Source of the DNA: Elusimicrobiota bacterium
GTDB lineage: Bacteria > Elusimicrobiota > Elusimicrobia > F11
Length of the DNA stretch: 64,000 nt
Reading direction: 5' to 3'
Assembly (NCBI GenBank): GCA_022072025.1
Contig: JAJVIP010000020.1
Coordinates: 1-64,000, forward strand
Part shown: in pieces, positions 49,585 through 57,665 of the stretch
How the letters are laid out: each line of letters begins with the position of its first letter
How positions within the stretch are numbered: position 1 is the first letter of the stretch
Notes under the pieces: generated by a model
Told to the model about the DNA's origin: nothing
The model's database searches: none
What the model saw: the letters and a program-made list of their open reading frames with translations, nothing else
Made by a program: the position numbers and the translations under genes

Positions 49585-50797
49585 CATGCCGTTACAAACC
49601 CGACATCTCGCTTTTAAGTTCACCGATAAGGAAAATCTATTCCATTCCCCGTTTTTGAGGTTGTTGGTGTTGATCGGATATTTGGTTGTTGGGTTGGGTG
49701 TGGGACTGATGGGTACTTCCTGCAAGAAATCTTCAGATGGTGAATCCGCCACCCGCCAGGTTCAGAAATTTCACTGCCCCATGCACCCGGAGTATGTTGC
49801 TGATCAACCGGGAGATTGTCCCATCTGTCACATGCGTTTGGTTCCCATGGAGGAGTCGCCCCAGCTTCCCACAGAATCTTCGTCGCCCAAAGAGAAGAAA
49901 ATTCTTTATTACAGAAATCCGATGAATCCAAAAATGACCTCTGCCGTCCCAACCAAAGATGAGATGGGCATGGATTTTATTCCCGTCTATGAGGAAGAGG
50001 TTGACGCAGCGTTACCGGTTTCCGGACAGGCGACGGTTCGGATGAGCGACACCAAACGGCAATTGATTGGGGTTGAAACCATGGAAGTGAAGAAACAACC
50101 GCTCATGCGCGACTTGCGCGCGGCGGCTCAGGTGGCGTATGACCCAGAACTTTACAATGCCATTCGAGAATATCAGGAAATGAGAAAAAACAAAGGAGAG
50201 ATGGATTTTCGTTCCATGGAACGCGCCGCGGAGTTGAAATTGGAGCAAATGGGAATTTTTGGAAAACTTTTAGAGGAAGTGGCCCAACAAGATTTTGATG
50301 GTGGTTTCCTGCTCACCGCCGCCCCTGATAAAAGAGTATGGATTTACGTTGATATTTACGCCGATGAAGTGGCTTGGGTGAGGCCGGGCCAATTGGTGGA
50401 ATTAACTTCTCCCACGTTCCCAGGACGTCAATGGAAAGGTCGGGTGCTTTCCATTGATCGGGTCATCAACAAAGACACCCGAACTTTGCGCGCCCGGGTT
50501 GAAACAATGAATGTGGGAGGTCTGTTGCGTCCGGAATTGTTTATGAATGCCATCCTCAAGGCAGATTTGGGTTTGCGTGTGGCTGTTCCCACTTCGGCCT
50601 TGCTGCGCACCGGAAAGCGGACTCTGGCTTACGTCGAAACAAAACCGGGTGAGTTTGAGCCGCGAGAGGTACAGGCCGGGGCCGAGGGGGAAGATTACAC
50701 AGAGGTCTTGTCGGGTTTGACACCGGGAGAAAAGGTTGTGGTCTCCGCTAATTTTCTGATTGATTCTGAATCGAAAATCAAAGGAGCCATCAAATGA
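49574..50797 (+). CDS. cusB: Periplasmic adaptor (CusB type) with two heavy-metal-binding motifs
   Basis: The adaptor links the RND pump to the outer-membrane channel. After a membrane-anchor helix (about residues 28-48) come two heavy-metal-binding HMBD-like motifs: FHCPMHPEYVADQPGDCPIC near residues 67-90 and YYRNPMNPKMTSAVPTKDEM near 115-140. Then follow the CusB-type hairpin and barrel domains with WIYVDIYADEVAWVRPGQ, FPGRQWKGRVLSID and the ending EKVVVSANFLIDSESK. The Met/Cys/His-rich motifs fit Cu(I)/Ag(I). GGAGGAAAGCC precedes ATG 49574; the frame extends to 49550 within cusC. Confidence 0.93.
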   Translation: MENSMPLQTRHLAFKFTDKENLFHSPFLRLLVLIGYLVVGLGVGLMGTSCKKSSDGESATRQVQKFHCPMHPEYVADQPGDCPICHMRLVPMEESPQLPTESSSPKEKKILYYRNPMNPKMTSAVPTKDEMGMDFIPVYEEEVDAALPVSGQATVRMSDTKRQLIGVETMEVKKQPLMRDLRAAAQVAYDPELYNAIREYQEMRKNKGEMDFRSMERAAELKLEQMGIFGKLLEEVAQQDFDGGFLLTAAPDKRVWIYVDIYADEVAWVRPGQLVELTSPTFPGRQWKGRVLSIDRVINKDTRTLRARVETMNVGGLLRPELFMNAILKADLGLRVAVPTSALLRTGKRTLAYVETKPGEFEPREVQAGAEGEDYTEVLSGLTPGEKVVVSANFLIDSESKIKGAIK

Positions 50798-53700
50798 TTG
50801 AAAAAATCATCGCCTATTCGGCCCGTAACAAATATTTGGTGGTGTTGCTCACTTTGGTGTCGGTATTGGCCGCCGTTTATTGCATGAAGCATGTTCCTTT
50901 GGACGCCATTCCCGACCTGTCTGATACCCAGGTTATTGTTTATTCGCGTTGGGACCGAAGCCCTGACATCATTGAAGACCAAGTCACCTATCCCATTGTA
51001 ACCGCCCTTCTCGGAACCCCCCGAATTAAAACGATCCGTGGTTTTTCAGATTTTGGTTTTTCATATGTCTACGTGATTTTTCAGGACGGAACTGATTCCT
51101 ATTGGGCCCGAAGCCGCGTGTTGGAATATTTGTCCAAAATTCAATCCAAGCTGCCGGAGGGGGTCAAAACTGAATTGGGTCCCGATGCGACGGGAGTGGG
51201 ATGGGTCTATCAATATGCGTTGGTGGATAAAACCGGGCAACATGATTTGGCCAGTTTGCGGAGTTTTCAGGATTGGACGCTTCGTTATTGGCTCCAAGCC
51301 GTTCCCGGTGTCTCTGAAGTGGCGTCGATTGGAGGTTTTCAAAAACAATATCAAGTGAACGTGGATCCCAACGCTTTGGCTTCCTACAACATCTCACTGA
51401 CCAAAGTGGTGGAGGCCGTCCGGCAAGGAAACAACGACGTGGGAGGCCGTCTGGTCGAATTTTCTGGAGCCGAATATATGGTGCGGGGTCGTGGCTATGC
51501 CAAATCGGTCAGAGATATTGAAAATATTGTGGTGGGTAAATCCATGAACGGCACACCCGTGTTGGTCCGAAATATCGCGCAGGTGGCTTTGGGGCCCGAT
51601 ATCCGGCGAGGAGTCTCTGATTTGGACGGAGAGGGTGACACGGTGGGTGGGATCGTGATCATGCGTCACGGAGAAAATGCGTTGAATGTGATCCGTAGGA
51701 TCAAGGAAAAAATAAAAGAGATCACGCCTTCTCTGCCCAACGGAGTTGAAATTGTGACCACCTATGATCGGTCGGGTCTCATCGAACAGGCGATAGAAAC
51801 TTTAAAACATGAATTGATTGTGGAAATGATTATCGTTAGTTTGGTGATCCTTTTTTTTCTTTGGCACATTCCTTCCGCGACCATTCCCATCATCACCATT
51901 CCCGTTTCAGTGGTGTTGGCCTTTATCCCGATGTATTTTTTGGGGGTCACCACCAACATCATGTCTTTGGCGGGAATCGCCATTTCGATTGGGGTGTTGG
52001 TGGATGGGGCCATTGTCGAAGTTGAAAATGCCTATAAACGCTTGGAAGAGTGGAACGAAGCCGGCCGACCGGGCGATTTTCATGAAGTTCGGCTTAAGTC
52101 ATTGCAAGAGGTGGGACCTTCGGTTTTCTTTTCACTTTTGGTTATTGCCGTGGCCTTTATGCCTGTTTTCACCTTGGTGGATCAAGAAGGCCGTCTTTTT
52201 AAGCCTCTCGCCTACACCAAAAATTTGGCCATGGCGATTGCGGCGGTCCTGGCGGTGACGTTGGACCCGGCCATCCGAATGATGTTTGCTCGAATGGATC
52301 CCTATCTATTTAAACCAAAATGGCTGTCTTCAGTGGTGAACGCCATGGTGGTTGGAAAATATTACCCAGAAGAAAAACATCCTGTCAGTCGTGTTTTGTT
52401 CCGCATTTATGAACCCATTTGTCTATGGACTCTGCGACACAAAAAAAAAGTGGTGAGTGTTGGGGCGTTCTTCGGTTTGTGGGCCGTTTGGAACTTGATC
52501 GCTATTTTCGCCAATGTTCGTTTGCCCGGCACTTTGGTGCGGGGATATGAATTCATGCCCCCACTTTATGAGGGAAATTTACTCTATATGCCGACCACTT
52601 TGCCCGGGATTTCGGTGACAGAGGCCCAAAAGCTTATGCAAGCACAAGATCAGATTCTCATGAGTTTTCCTGAAGTTGAACGGGTGTTTGGTAAGGCGGG
52701 TCGGGCTGAAACGGCGACCGACCCCGCCCCCTTCTCTATGATGGAAACAACCGTACTCCTCAAACCCAAGGAAATGTGGCGAAAAGGAATGACCAAAGAC
52801 TTGTTGATCGATGAAATGGACAAGGCCTTGCGGTTTCCCGGTGTCACCAATGCTTGGACAATGCCAATCAAAAATCGCATTGATATGCTTTCCACTGGTA
52901 TTCGCACACCGGTGGGGATCAAGGTGATGGGCTCTGATTTAGAGCAACTCGAAAAAATTGGTCTACAACTCGAAGGAGTTCTTCGTGATGTGAAAGGAAC
53001 GCGCAGTGTGTTTGCCGAACGGGCCGCTGGCGGTTATTTCCTTGATTTCACTCTTCGCCGCGACGCGTTGGCCCGTCATGGGCTTTCCATTGATGACGTA
53101 AATATGATTCTCATGTCGGCGATTGGGGGCGAAACGGTCACCACCACTGTTGAAGGGAGAGAACGTTATACTGTGAGCGTTCGATACGCGCGTGAACTTA
53201 GAGACAACCTCTCGAAATTAAGAAGGGTGTTGGTCCCCACCATGTCGGGGGCCCATCTTCCGCTCAACGAATTGGCGGACATTGAGCTCAAAACCGGTCC
53301 ATCCATGATTCGCAACGAAAATGGGTTGTTGGCCAGTTACGTCTATATCGATGTGGTGGGTCGAGATATTGGGGGGTATGTCAATGAGGCCAAGGCGCTC
53401 GTCGCAAGACAACTTCAGATTCCTTCTGGAACTTCATTGGTTTGGAGTGGTCAGTATGAAAACATGTTGCGGGTGCGCGAGCGGTTGAACATTGTGTTAC
53501 CCATCACCCTCTTTTTAATTTGGATGTTGATCTACATGAACACCAAGTCGGGTTTTAAAACAGCGATGGTTCTTCTGGCTGTTCCTTTTTCCGCGATAGG
53601 GGCGGTGATTTTCTTGTATTTATTGAACTACAACATATCGATTGCGGTGTGGGTGGGCATTATCGCCTTGCTTGGATTGGATGCCGAGACAGGCGTCTTC

Positions 53701-54012
53701 ATGCTTTTGTTTTTAGATCTCTCCTACGATGAAGCCGTTCAGAAAGGCCGCATGAAAAACCAGGATGATTTGAGATCCGCGGTGATTCACGGCGCCGTCA
53801 AACGGATTCGACCCAAAATGATGACCGTGTGCGCCGCCATGATGGGGCTTGTTCCCATCATGTTCTCCATGGGGGCGGGATCGGACATGATGAAACGTGT
53901 GGTGGCTCCCATGATTGGGGGGTTGGTCACGAGTTTTATTTTGGAGCTTTTGATTTATCCACCGATTTACGCGATGTGGCGAGAGAAAGAATTAAAGATG
54001 CCGTCCTCTTGA
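50794..54012 (+). CDS. cusA: Heavy-metal RND efflux pump, Cu(I)/Ag(I) type
   Basis: The 1072-residue proton-driven pump has the RND layout of twelve helices and two large periplasmic loops. N-terminal PLDAIPDLSDTQV and DQVTYPIVTALLG, the helix-4-region GVLVDGAIVEVENAY, and LEFMPP-type EFMPPLYEGNLLYMPTTLPG are all HME-family markers. The segment KNRIDMLSTGIRTPVGIKV matches the region of CusA that bears a metal-relay methionine, so Cu/Ag is favoured over Zn/Co. The start overlaps cusB by four bases. The stop is followed immediately by the convergent phrB. Confidence 0.95.
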   Translation: MIEKIIAYSARNKYLVVLLTLVSVLAAVYCMKHVPLDAIPDLSDTQVIVYSRWDRSPDIIEDQVTYPIVTALLGTPRIKTIRGFSDFGFSYVYVIFQDGTDSYWARSRVLEYLSKIQSKLPEGVKTELGPDATGVGWVYQYALVDKTGQHDLASLRSFQDWTLRYWLQAVPGVSEVASIGGFQKQYQVNVDPNALASYNISLTKVVEAVRQGNNDVGGRLVEFSGAEYMVRGRGYAKSVRDIENIVVGKSMNGTPVLVRNIAQVALGPDIRRGVSDLDGEGDTVGGIVIMRHGENALNVIRRIKEKIKEITPSLPNGVEIVTTYDRSGLIEQAIETLKHELIVEMIIVSLVILFFLWHIPSATIPIITIPVSVVLAFIPMYFLGVTTNIMSLAGIAISIGVLVDGAIVEVENAYKRLEEWNEAGRPGDFHEVRLKSLQEVGPSVFFSLLVIAVAFMPVFTLVDQEGRLFKPLAYTKNLAMAIAAVLAVTLDPAIRMMFARMDPYLFKPKWLSSVVNAMVVGKYYPEEKHPVSRVLFRIYEPICLWTLRHKKKVVSVGAFFGLWAVWNLIAIFANVRLPGTLVRGYEFMPPLYEGNLLYMPTTLPGISVTEAQKLMQAQDQILMSFPEVERVFGKAGRAETATDPAPFSMMETTVLLKPKEMWRKGMTKDLLIDEMDKALRFPGVTNAWTMPIKNRIDMLSTGIRTPVGIKVMGSDLEQLEKIGLQLEGVLRDVKGTRSVFAERAAGGYFLDFTLRRDALARHGLSIDDVNMILMSAIGGETVTTTVEGRERYTVSVRYARELRDNLSKLRRVLVPTMSGAHLPLNELADIELKTGPSMIRNENGLLASYVYIDVVGRDIGGYVNEAKALVARQLQIPSGTSLVWSGQYENMLRVRERLNIVLPITLFLIWMLIYMNTKSGFKTAMVLLAVPFSAIGAVIFLYLLNYNISIAVWVGIIALLGLDAETGVFMLLFLDLSYDEAVQKGRMKNQDDLRSAVIHGAVKRIRPKMMTVCAAMMGLVPIMFSMGAGSDMMKRVVAPMIGGLVTSFILELLIYPPIYAMWREKELKMPSS

Positions 54013-55341
54013 TTAAGGAAGCGTCCTGAATATGCGCAGGGCTTCAACGCGGGATTGGGCATGATCCACGATGGGTTTGGGATAACGGGCAGTTCCATAT
54101 TCAGGGACCCATTGTTGAATGTAGGCATGATTGGGATCAAATTTTTTGGTTTGGCTCATGGGGTTGAAGATTCGAAAGTAAGGGGCGGCGTCGGCTCCGC
54201 AGCCAGCGCTCCATTGCCAGCCCAATGTGTTGTTGGCCAAATCCGCGTCGACAAGCGTGTCCCAAAACCAACGAGCTCCTTCGGTCCAAGAAATTCGTAA
54301 ATCCTTCACCAAAAAACTGGCCACAATCATGCGCACTCGATTGTGCATCCATCCGGTCTGCCACAACTCTCGCATTCCCGCATCAATCAAGGGAAATCCG
54401 GTGGTTCCGTATTGCCATGCTTTGAGAAGTTCTTTGTTTGACCGCCAAGGAAACTTTTCAAATTTTTTACGCAGCGGTTTGTTGGGCGTGTCTGGGAAGT
54501 GAAACATCAAATGGTGCGCAAATTCCCGCCACCCCAATTCTCTTAAAAAATCTGAGGTTTTGTTGATTTGGTTCCAAATCTGGTGGGGGCTGATTTCTCC
54601 AAAATGTAGATGCGGCGAGAGGCGCGAGGTCCCTAGCTGACTGGGGATGTTGCGCGCCACGGCGTAATTCTCGTTGATTCGTAAGAATTTCTTGAGTGTT
54701 TTTTGCGCGCCCTTTTCTCCGGGTTGCCACCTCTCCATCCATCCCTTGTCCCAATGAATTTTTGGAAGCAGGCCGAGATCGTCCAACGTGAGGGAGGCGG
54801 GCCATTTGTTGGGGGCTGATAAAGTTTTGGGAAACGGGAGGGGCGCTCGGGGAGGGGGCCTGCTGATACAGCTTCTCCAGAAGGGTGTGAACACTTGATA
54901 GGGACGGCCTTCCATTGTGCGTACCAGGGAGGGGTCAAAGAGAAGAGACCCGTTGAAGTTGTCTGTCTTTATTCCTTCCGCCTGAAGTTTTTTAATTATT
55001 TTTGTGTCTCTCGCAATTGCATAAGGTTCATAGCGAGTGTTCCAAAAAACTGATTTGGCCTGAGTTTCACGAATCAGTTTTTGAAGGCAAAGAAGGCTGG
55101 GACCTTGTCTGACAATCAAGCGTGATCCCAATGATTGTAAGGCTGCGCCTAGTTTGTTGAGAGAGTGATGGAGCCACCATTGGGAGGCTGCGCCTGGGGG
55201 CCAGTTTCCTTCCTCCTCAGGGGCCCAAATAAAAACGGGGACAATGGATGCCCCCGTTTTTATGGCCGCTGTTAGAGCCGGGTTATCGGAAAGTCTGAGA
55301 TCGTTCCGGAACCAAACAAGCGCGGTTCTTTTAGAATTCAA
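54013..55341 (-). CDS. phrB: Deoxyribodipyrimidine photolyase
   Basis: CPD photolyase uses light and FADH- to split pyrimidine dimers. The N-terminal antenna domain begins ALVWFRNDLRLSDNPAL. The FAD domain has LHFGEISPHQIW, WREFAHHLMFHFPD, the DAGMRELWQTGWMHNRVRM stretch, and the ending NNTLGWQWSAGCGADAAPYFRIFNP with conserved electron-transfer Trp residues. The frame is open to ATG 55404, but that start would overlap lemA by 74 bases; TTG 55341 gives the standard N terminus MNSKRTALVWF and an 11-base overlap, so it is preferred. Convergent with cusA. Confidence 0.93.
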   Translation of the reverse strand: MNSKRTALVWFRNDLRLSDNPALTAAIKTGASIVPVFIWAPEEEGNWPPGAASQWWLHHSLNKLGAALQSLGSRLIVRQGPSLLCLQKLIRETQAKSVFWNTRYEPYAIARDTKIIKKLQAEGIKTDNFNGSLLFDPSLVRTMEGRPYQVFTPFWRSCISRPPPRAPLPFPKTLSAPNKWPASLTLDDLGLLPKIHWDKGWMERWQPGEKGAQKTLKKFLRINENYAVARNIPSQLGTSRLSPHLHFGEISPHQIWNQINKTSDFLRELGWREFAHHLMFHFPDTPNKPLRKKFEKFPWRSNKELLKAWQYGTTGFPLIDAGMRELWQTGWMHNRVRMIVASFLVKDLRISWTEGARWFWDTLVDADLANNTLGWQWSAGCGADAAPYFRIFNPMSQTKKFDPNHAYIQQWVPEYGTARYPKPIVDHAQSRVEALRIFRTLP

Positions 55342-55900
55342 CTTTAGGGTTTTCTTTGGACGCTGGAGTGGCTTCGAAATATTCTTCTTTTGCGGAGAAT
55401 CCAAACACCCGTGCCGCGATATTGCTGGGGAAATGTCTCACCATGACGTTGTAGTTTCGAAGCGCTTCGTTATAACGCATGCGCTCGACCGCAATGCGGT
55501 TTTCAGTCCCGGCCAGTTCGTCTTGTAAGGCCATAAAGTTTTGATTGGATTTGAGATCTGGGTAACGTTCAATGACCACCAACAGTCGGGACAAAGCGCT
55601 GTCGAGTCCTTGGTTGGCGGAAATTTTGTCAGGGACAGATTGGGCGCCTGCCAATTTCGAGCGGGCTTCAGCAATTTGAACGAAAATTTCTTTTTCCTGT
55701 TTGGCATAACCCTTGACGGTATTCACCAAATTCGGAATCAGGTCCGATCGGCGTTGCATCACATTTTCAACTTGCGACCAGCTGGCCTTGATTTGTTCTT
55801 CTGCCGTCACAAAACGGTTTCTCGGCCCCACCAACAAACTCCAAGCGGCCACGACCAACACTCCGAAGAGCGCCAAAACGACAATGAGTCCTTTTTTCAT
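55331..55900 (-). CDS. lemA: LemA family protein
   Basis: LemA proteins are membrane-anchored helical proteins of uncertain role, often encoded next to TPM-domain or HtpX proteins. The 189 residues have one N-terminal membrane helix (about 4-22), the family stretch SWSQVENVMQRRSDLIPNLV, NTVKGYAKQEKEIF and the C-terminal RYNEALRNYNVMVRHFPSNI. The ATG at 55900 has GGAGGAATT upstream; the longer frame from 55927 is rejected. A nucleotidyltransferase gene and a family A repeat separate it from the TPM gene. Confidence 0.93.
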   Translation of the reverse strand: MKKGLIVVLALFGVLVVAAWSLLVGPRNRFVTAEEQIKASWSQVENVMQRRSDLIPNLVNTVKGYAKQEKEIFVQIAEARSKLAGAQSVPDKISANQGLDSALSRLLVVIERYPDLKSNQNFMALQDELAGTENRIAVERMRYNEALRNYNVMVRHFPSNIAARVFGFSAKEEYFEATPASKENPKVEF

Positions 55901-55910
55901 AATTCCTCCA

Positions 55911-56624
55911 TTATTTCTTAACTTCAAATTTGTCCACGTAGTCCACCACGCGGCCGATGAGATTTAAATATTTTTCAAATAGTTCATGCGTGTTAAATTG
56001 AGCAGGCAGCTTTTTCCCGTCGCGGAGCTGACTTATCAAATCAATCACCTCCAAATCGACAGACAAGTGGTCCGCCAAGGTGTTCCAGGCCGCGGCTTTT
56101 TTGAGCGGAGCGGGCAGGCCCATCAGTCGTAAGATGGTTTTAATGAGAACCGTGAAGCTTGAATAGGATTTCGCGATCAATTGTTGGAGCTCTTTGTCAT
56201 TTCCCGCGCATTCCAAGTAGCCTTTTTTGAGCAACAGCTGTTTTGACCTCAGTTCGGACTCGAGTTGATGGCGCAAAGCGGCGGGATCCGCTTGAAAGGT
56301 GGTAAAAAGGTCTGTTCCAAATAAAATCCGATGGGCGGCCTGAATGTCGGTAAATTCGATTGCGAACACGTCCTTCCCTTTTTCCCAGGTGGACATCGAA
56401 AGAAAGAGCGGCGCGGGGTTGCCTTGTTTGCACCAGCGTCCAACAAAAGGGGTGACGCTTCGAAGTGTGGCCATGTCCGCATTTTTAACAACCACGAGAA
56501 TATTGATATCCGAAAATTTCTTGGTTGTATCTTCAATGGCGCTGGATCCGAAAAGTACCACTGAGACCAAATTATCTCGCAGGCTCTCCGATAATTGTTT
56601 TGTCAAAAGTTCTGGTGCAATCAT
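55911..56624 (-). CDS. Nucleotidyltransferase-fold protein with altered active site
   Basis: The N-terminal 100 residues resemble MNT-type nucleotidyltransferases: VVLFGSSA (G26-S27) followed by SDINILVVV. The canonical second metal-binding Asp (SDID) is Asn41 here, so catalysis may be lost or changed. The C-terminal half is helical with a LLKKGYLECA helix, somewhat like HEPN or substrate-binding domains of this superfamily. ATG 56624 and its GGAG seven bases upstream lie in the right end of the family A repeat. The gene sits between two genes (TPM and lemA) that usually travel together, so it may be an insertion with the repeat. Confidence 0.72.
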   Translation of the reverse strand: MIAPELLTKQLSESLRDNLVSVVLFGSSAIEDTTKKFSDINILVVVKNADMATLRSVTPFVGRWCKQGNPAPLFLSMSTWEKGKDVFAIEFTDIQAAHRILFGTDLFTTFQADPAALRHQLESELRSKQLLLKKGYLECAGNDKELQQLIAKSYSSFTVLIKTILRLMGLPAPLKKAAAWNTLADHLSVDLEVIDLISQLRDGKKLPAQFNTHELFEKYLNLIGRVVDYVDKFEVKK

Positions 56625-56890
56625 AACGCAGCTCCGCCGCAACCCAACAAGGGATCAAGTATGGCCGTCGTCCCGGCCCATTTTTTAAAGGATGTGTGCG
56701 CCGAGAAGAGCATAAGCCGGGACCCAGCCTCTCCAGAGGGTGAGGTGATCCCATCACACCTTCTGCCGGAACGACTGGGCCCCGGCTTATTCACTTGCCA
56801 ACCATCACTCCACTTAAAAGCGAGGCCGGGGCGACAGCGTAATTCAAACATTTCTTCGTATAAAAACAAGATTCCACGATTCCATTTCAT
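56621..56890 (-). repeat. Dispersed repeat, family A copy 3 (about 270 bp)
   Basis: This is the reverse-complement copy of 15684-15953: same length, about 27 differences in 270 bases, no gaps. It includes the nested inverted repeats and an 89-codon open frame with TGA overlapping the ATG of the next gene. Differences include at least as many residue-changing as silent ones. The remaining 31 bases up to the TPM stop codon are AT-rich and show no other feature. Confidence 0.85.
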
Positions 56891-56921
56891 AGGTCTTCTC
56901 CGATTTTCAATTTTCGAGTTT

Positions 56922-57665
56922 TTACCAACCGCGGGAGGCTCCGCCGCCGCCGGAGAAGCCTCCTCCAAATCCGCCAAATCCTCCGCCCCCTCCTCCAAAA
57001 CCCCCGAACCCGCCCCCCCCGTATCCACCGAAACCACCAGGGCCCCGTCTGCCCCTTCTGGATTGGGTCATGATGAGGACAACAATAACAAACAAGATGA
57101 AATACAGTAGATCTCCATCTATAAAAGAGGTGGCAGAATTTTCGGTGGATTTGGTTTGCAATTCACCAATTTGTGAGATATCGAGATTGGATTTGGACGC
57201 GATGACACGACAAATTTCTTGTGTTCCCGAAAGAATGCCGGCGCTGCTGTCTCCGGCTCGGAAATGGGGAAGGACCTGTTCGTCCAAAATTCTTCCGGTA
57301 AGACCGTCTGGGAGAATTGCCTCAAGTCCATAGCCCACCTCAATACGGGTTTTTCTTTCGTTGGGGGCGATGAGAAACAACACGCCATTGTCTTTTCCTT
57401 TATGTCCGATGCCCCATTGTTTGAAGAGCCGATTGGCATATTCATTGATATCGGATCCGTCCAGAGAATAGACCGTGACCACCGCGATTTGTACAGAACT
57501 GAGTGTTTCAAAACGGTTCAGAAGCGATTCGAGTTGAGTTCGTTTATTGACATCGATGATATTGGCTTGGTCGGTAACGTAGCTCCGGGGACGTTCTGGA
57601 AGAGTCGCCTCCACGAACAGAGGTGTTATTGCGGCCAGGACAAAGAAGGCGAAGCTTTTATTCAA
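56922..57665 (-). CDS. TPM-domain (YgcG-like) membrane protein with Gly-rich tail
   Basis: The protein has a signal peptide (to about residue 20), an extracytoplasmic TPM domain (about 25-150) with VTDQANIIDVNKRTQLESLL, VVTVYSLDGSDINEYANRLF, DNGVLFLIAPNERKTRIEVG and LPDGLTGRILDE, then one membrane helix and a Gly/Phe-rich C-terminal tail. TPM proteins commonly pair with LemA and have been linked to membrane or photosystem repair. The open frame runs to 57962, but the part above 57665 overlaps the HEAT gene. TTG 57665 (TTGAATAA, overlapping the upstream stop) gives a signal peptide exactly at the N terminus and is preferred. Confidence 0.85.
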   Translation of the reverse strand: MNKSFAFFVLAAITPLFVEATLPERPRSYVTDQANIIDVNKRTQLESLLNRFETLSSVQIAVVTVYSLDGSDINEYANRLFKQWGIGHKGKDNGVLFLIAPNERKTRIEVGYGLEAILPDGLTGRILDEQVLPHFRAGDSSAGILSGTQEICRVIASKSNLDISQIGELQTKSTENSATSFIDGDLLYFILFVIVVLIMTQSRRGRRGPGGFGGYGGGGFGGFGGGGGGFGGFGGGFSGGGGASRGW

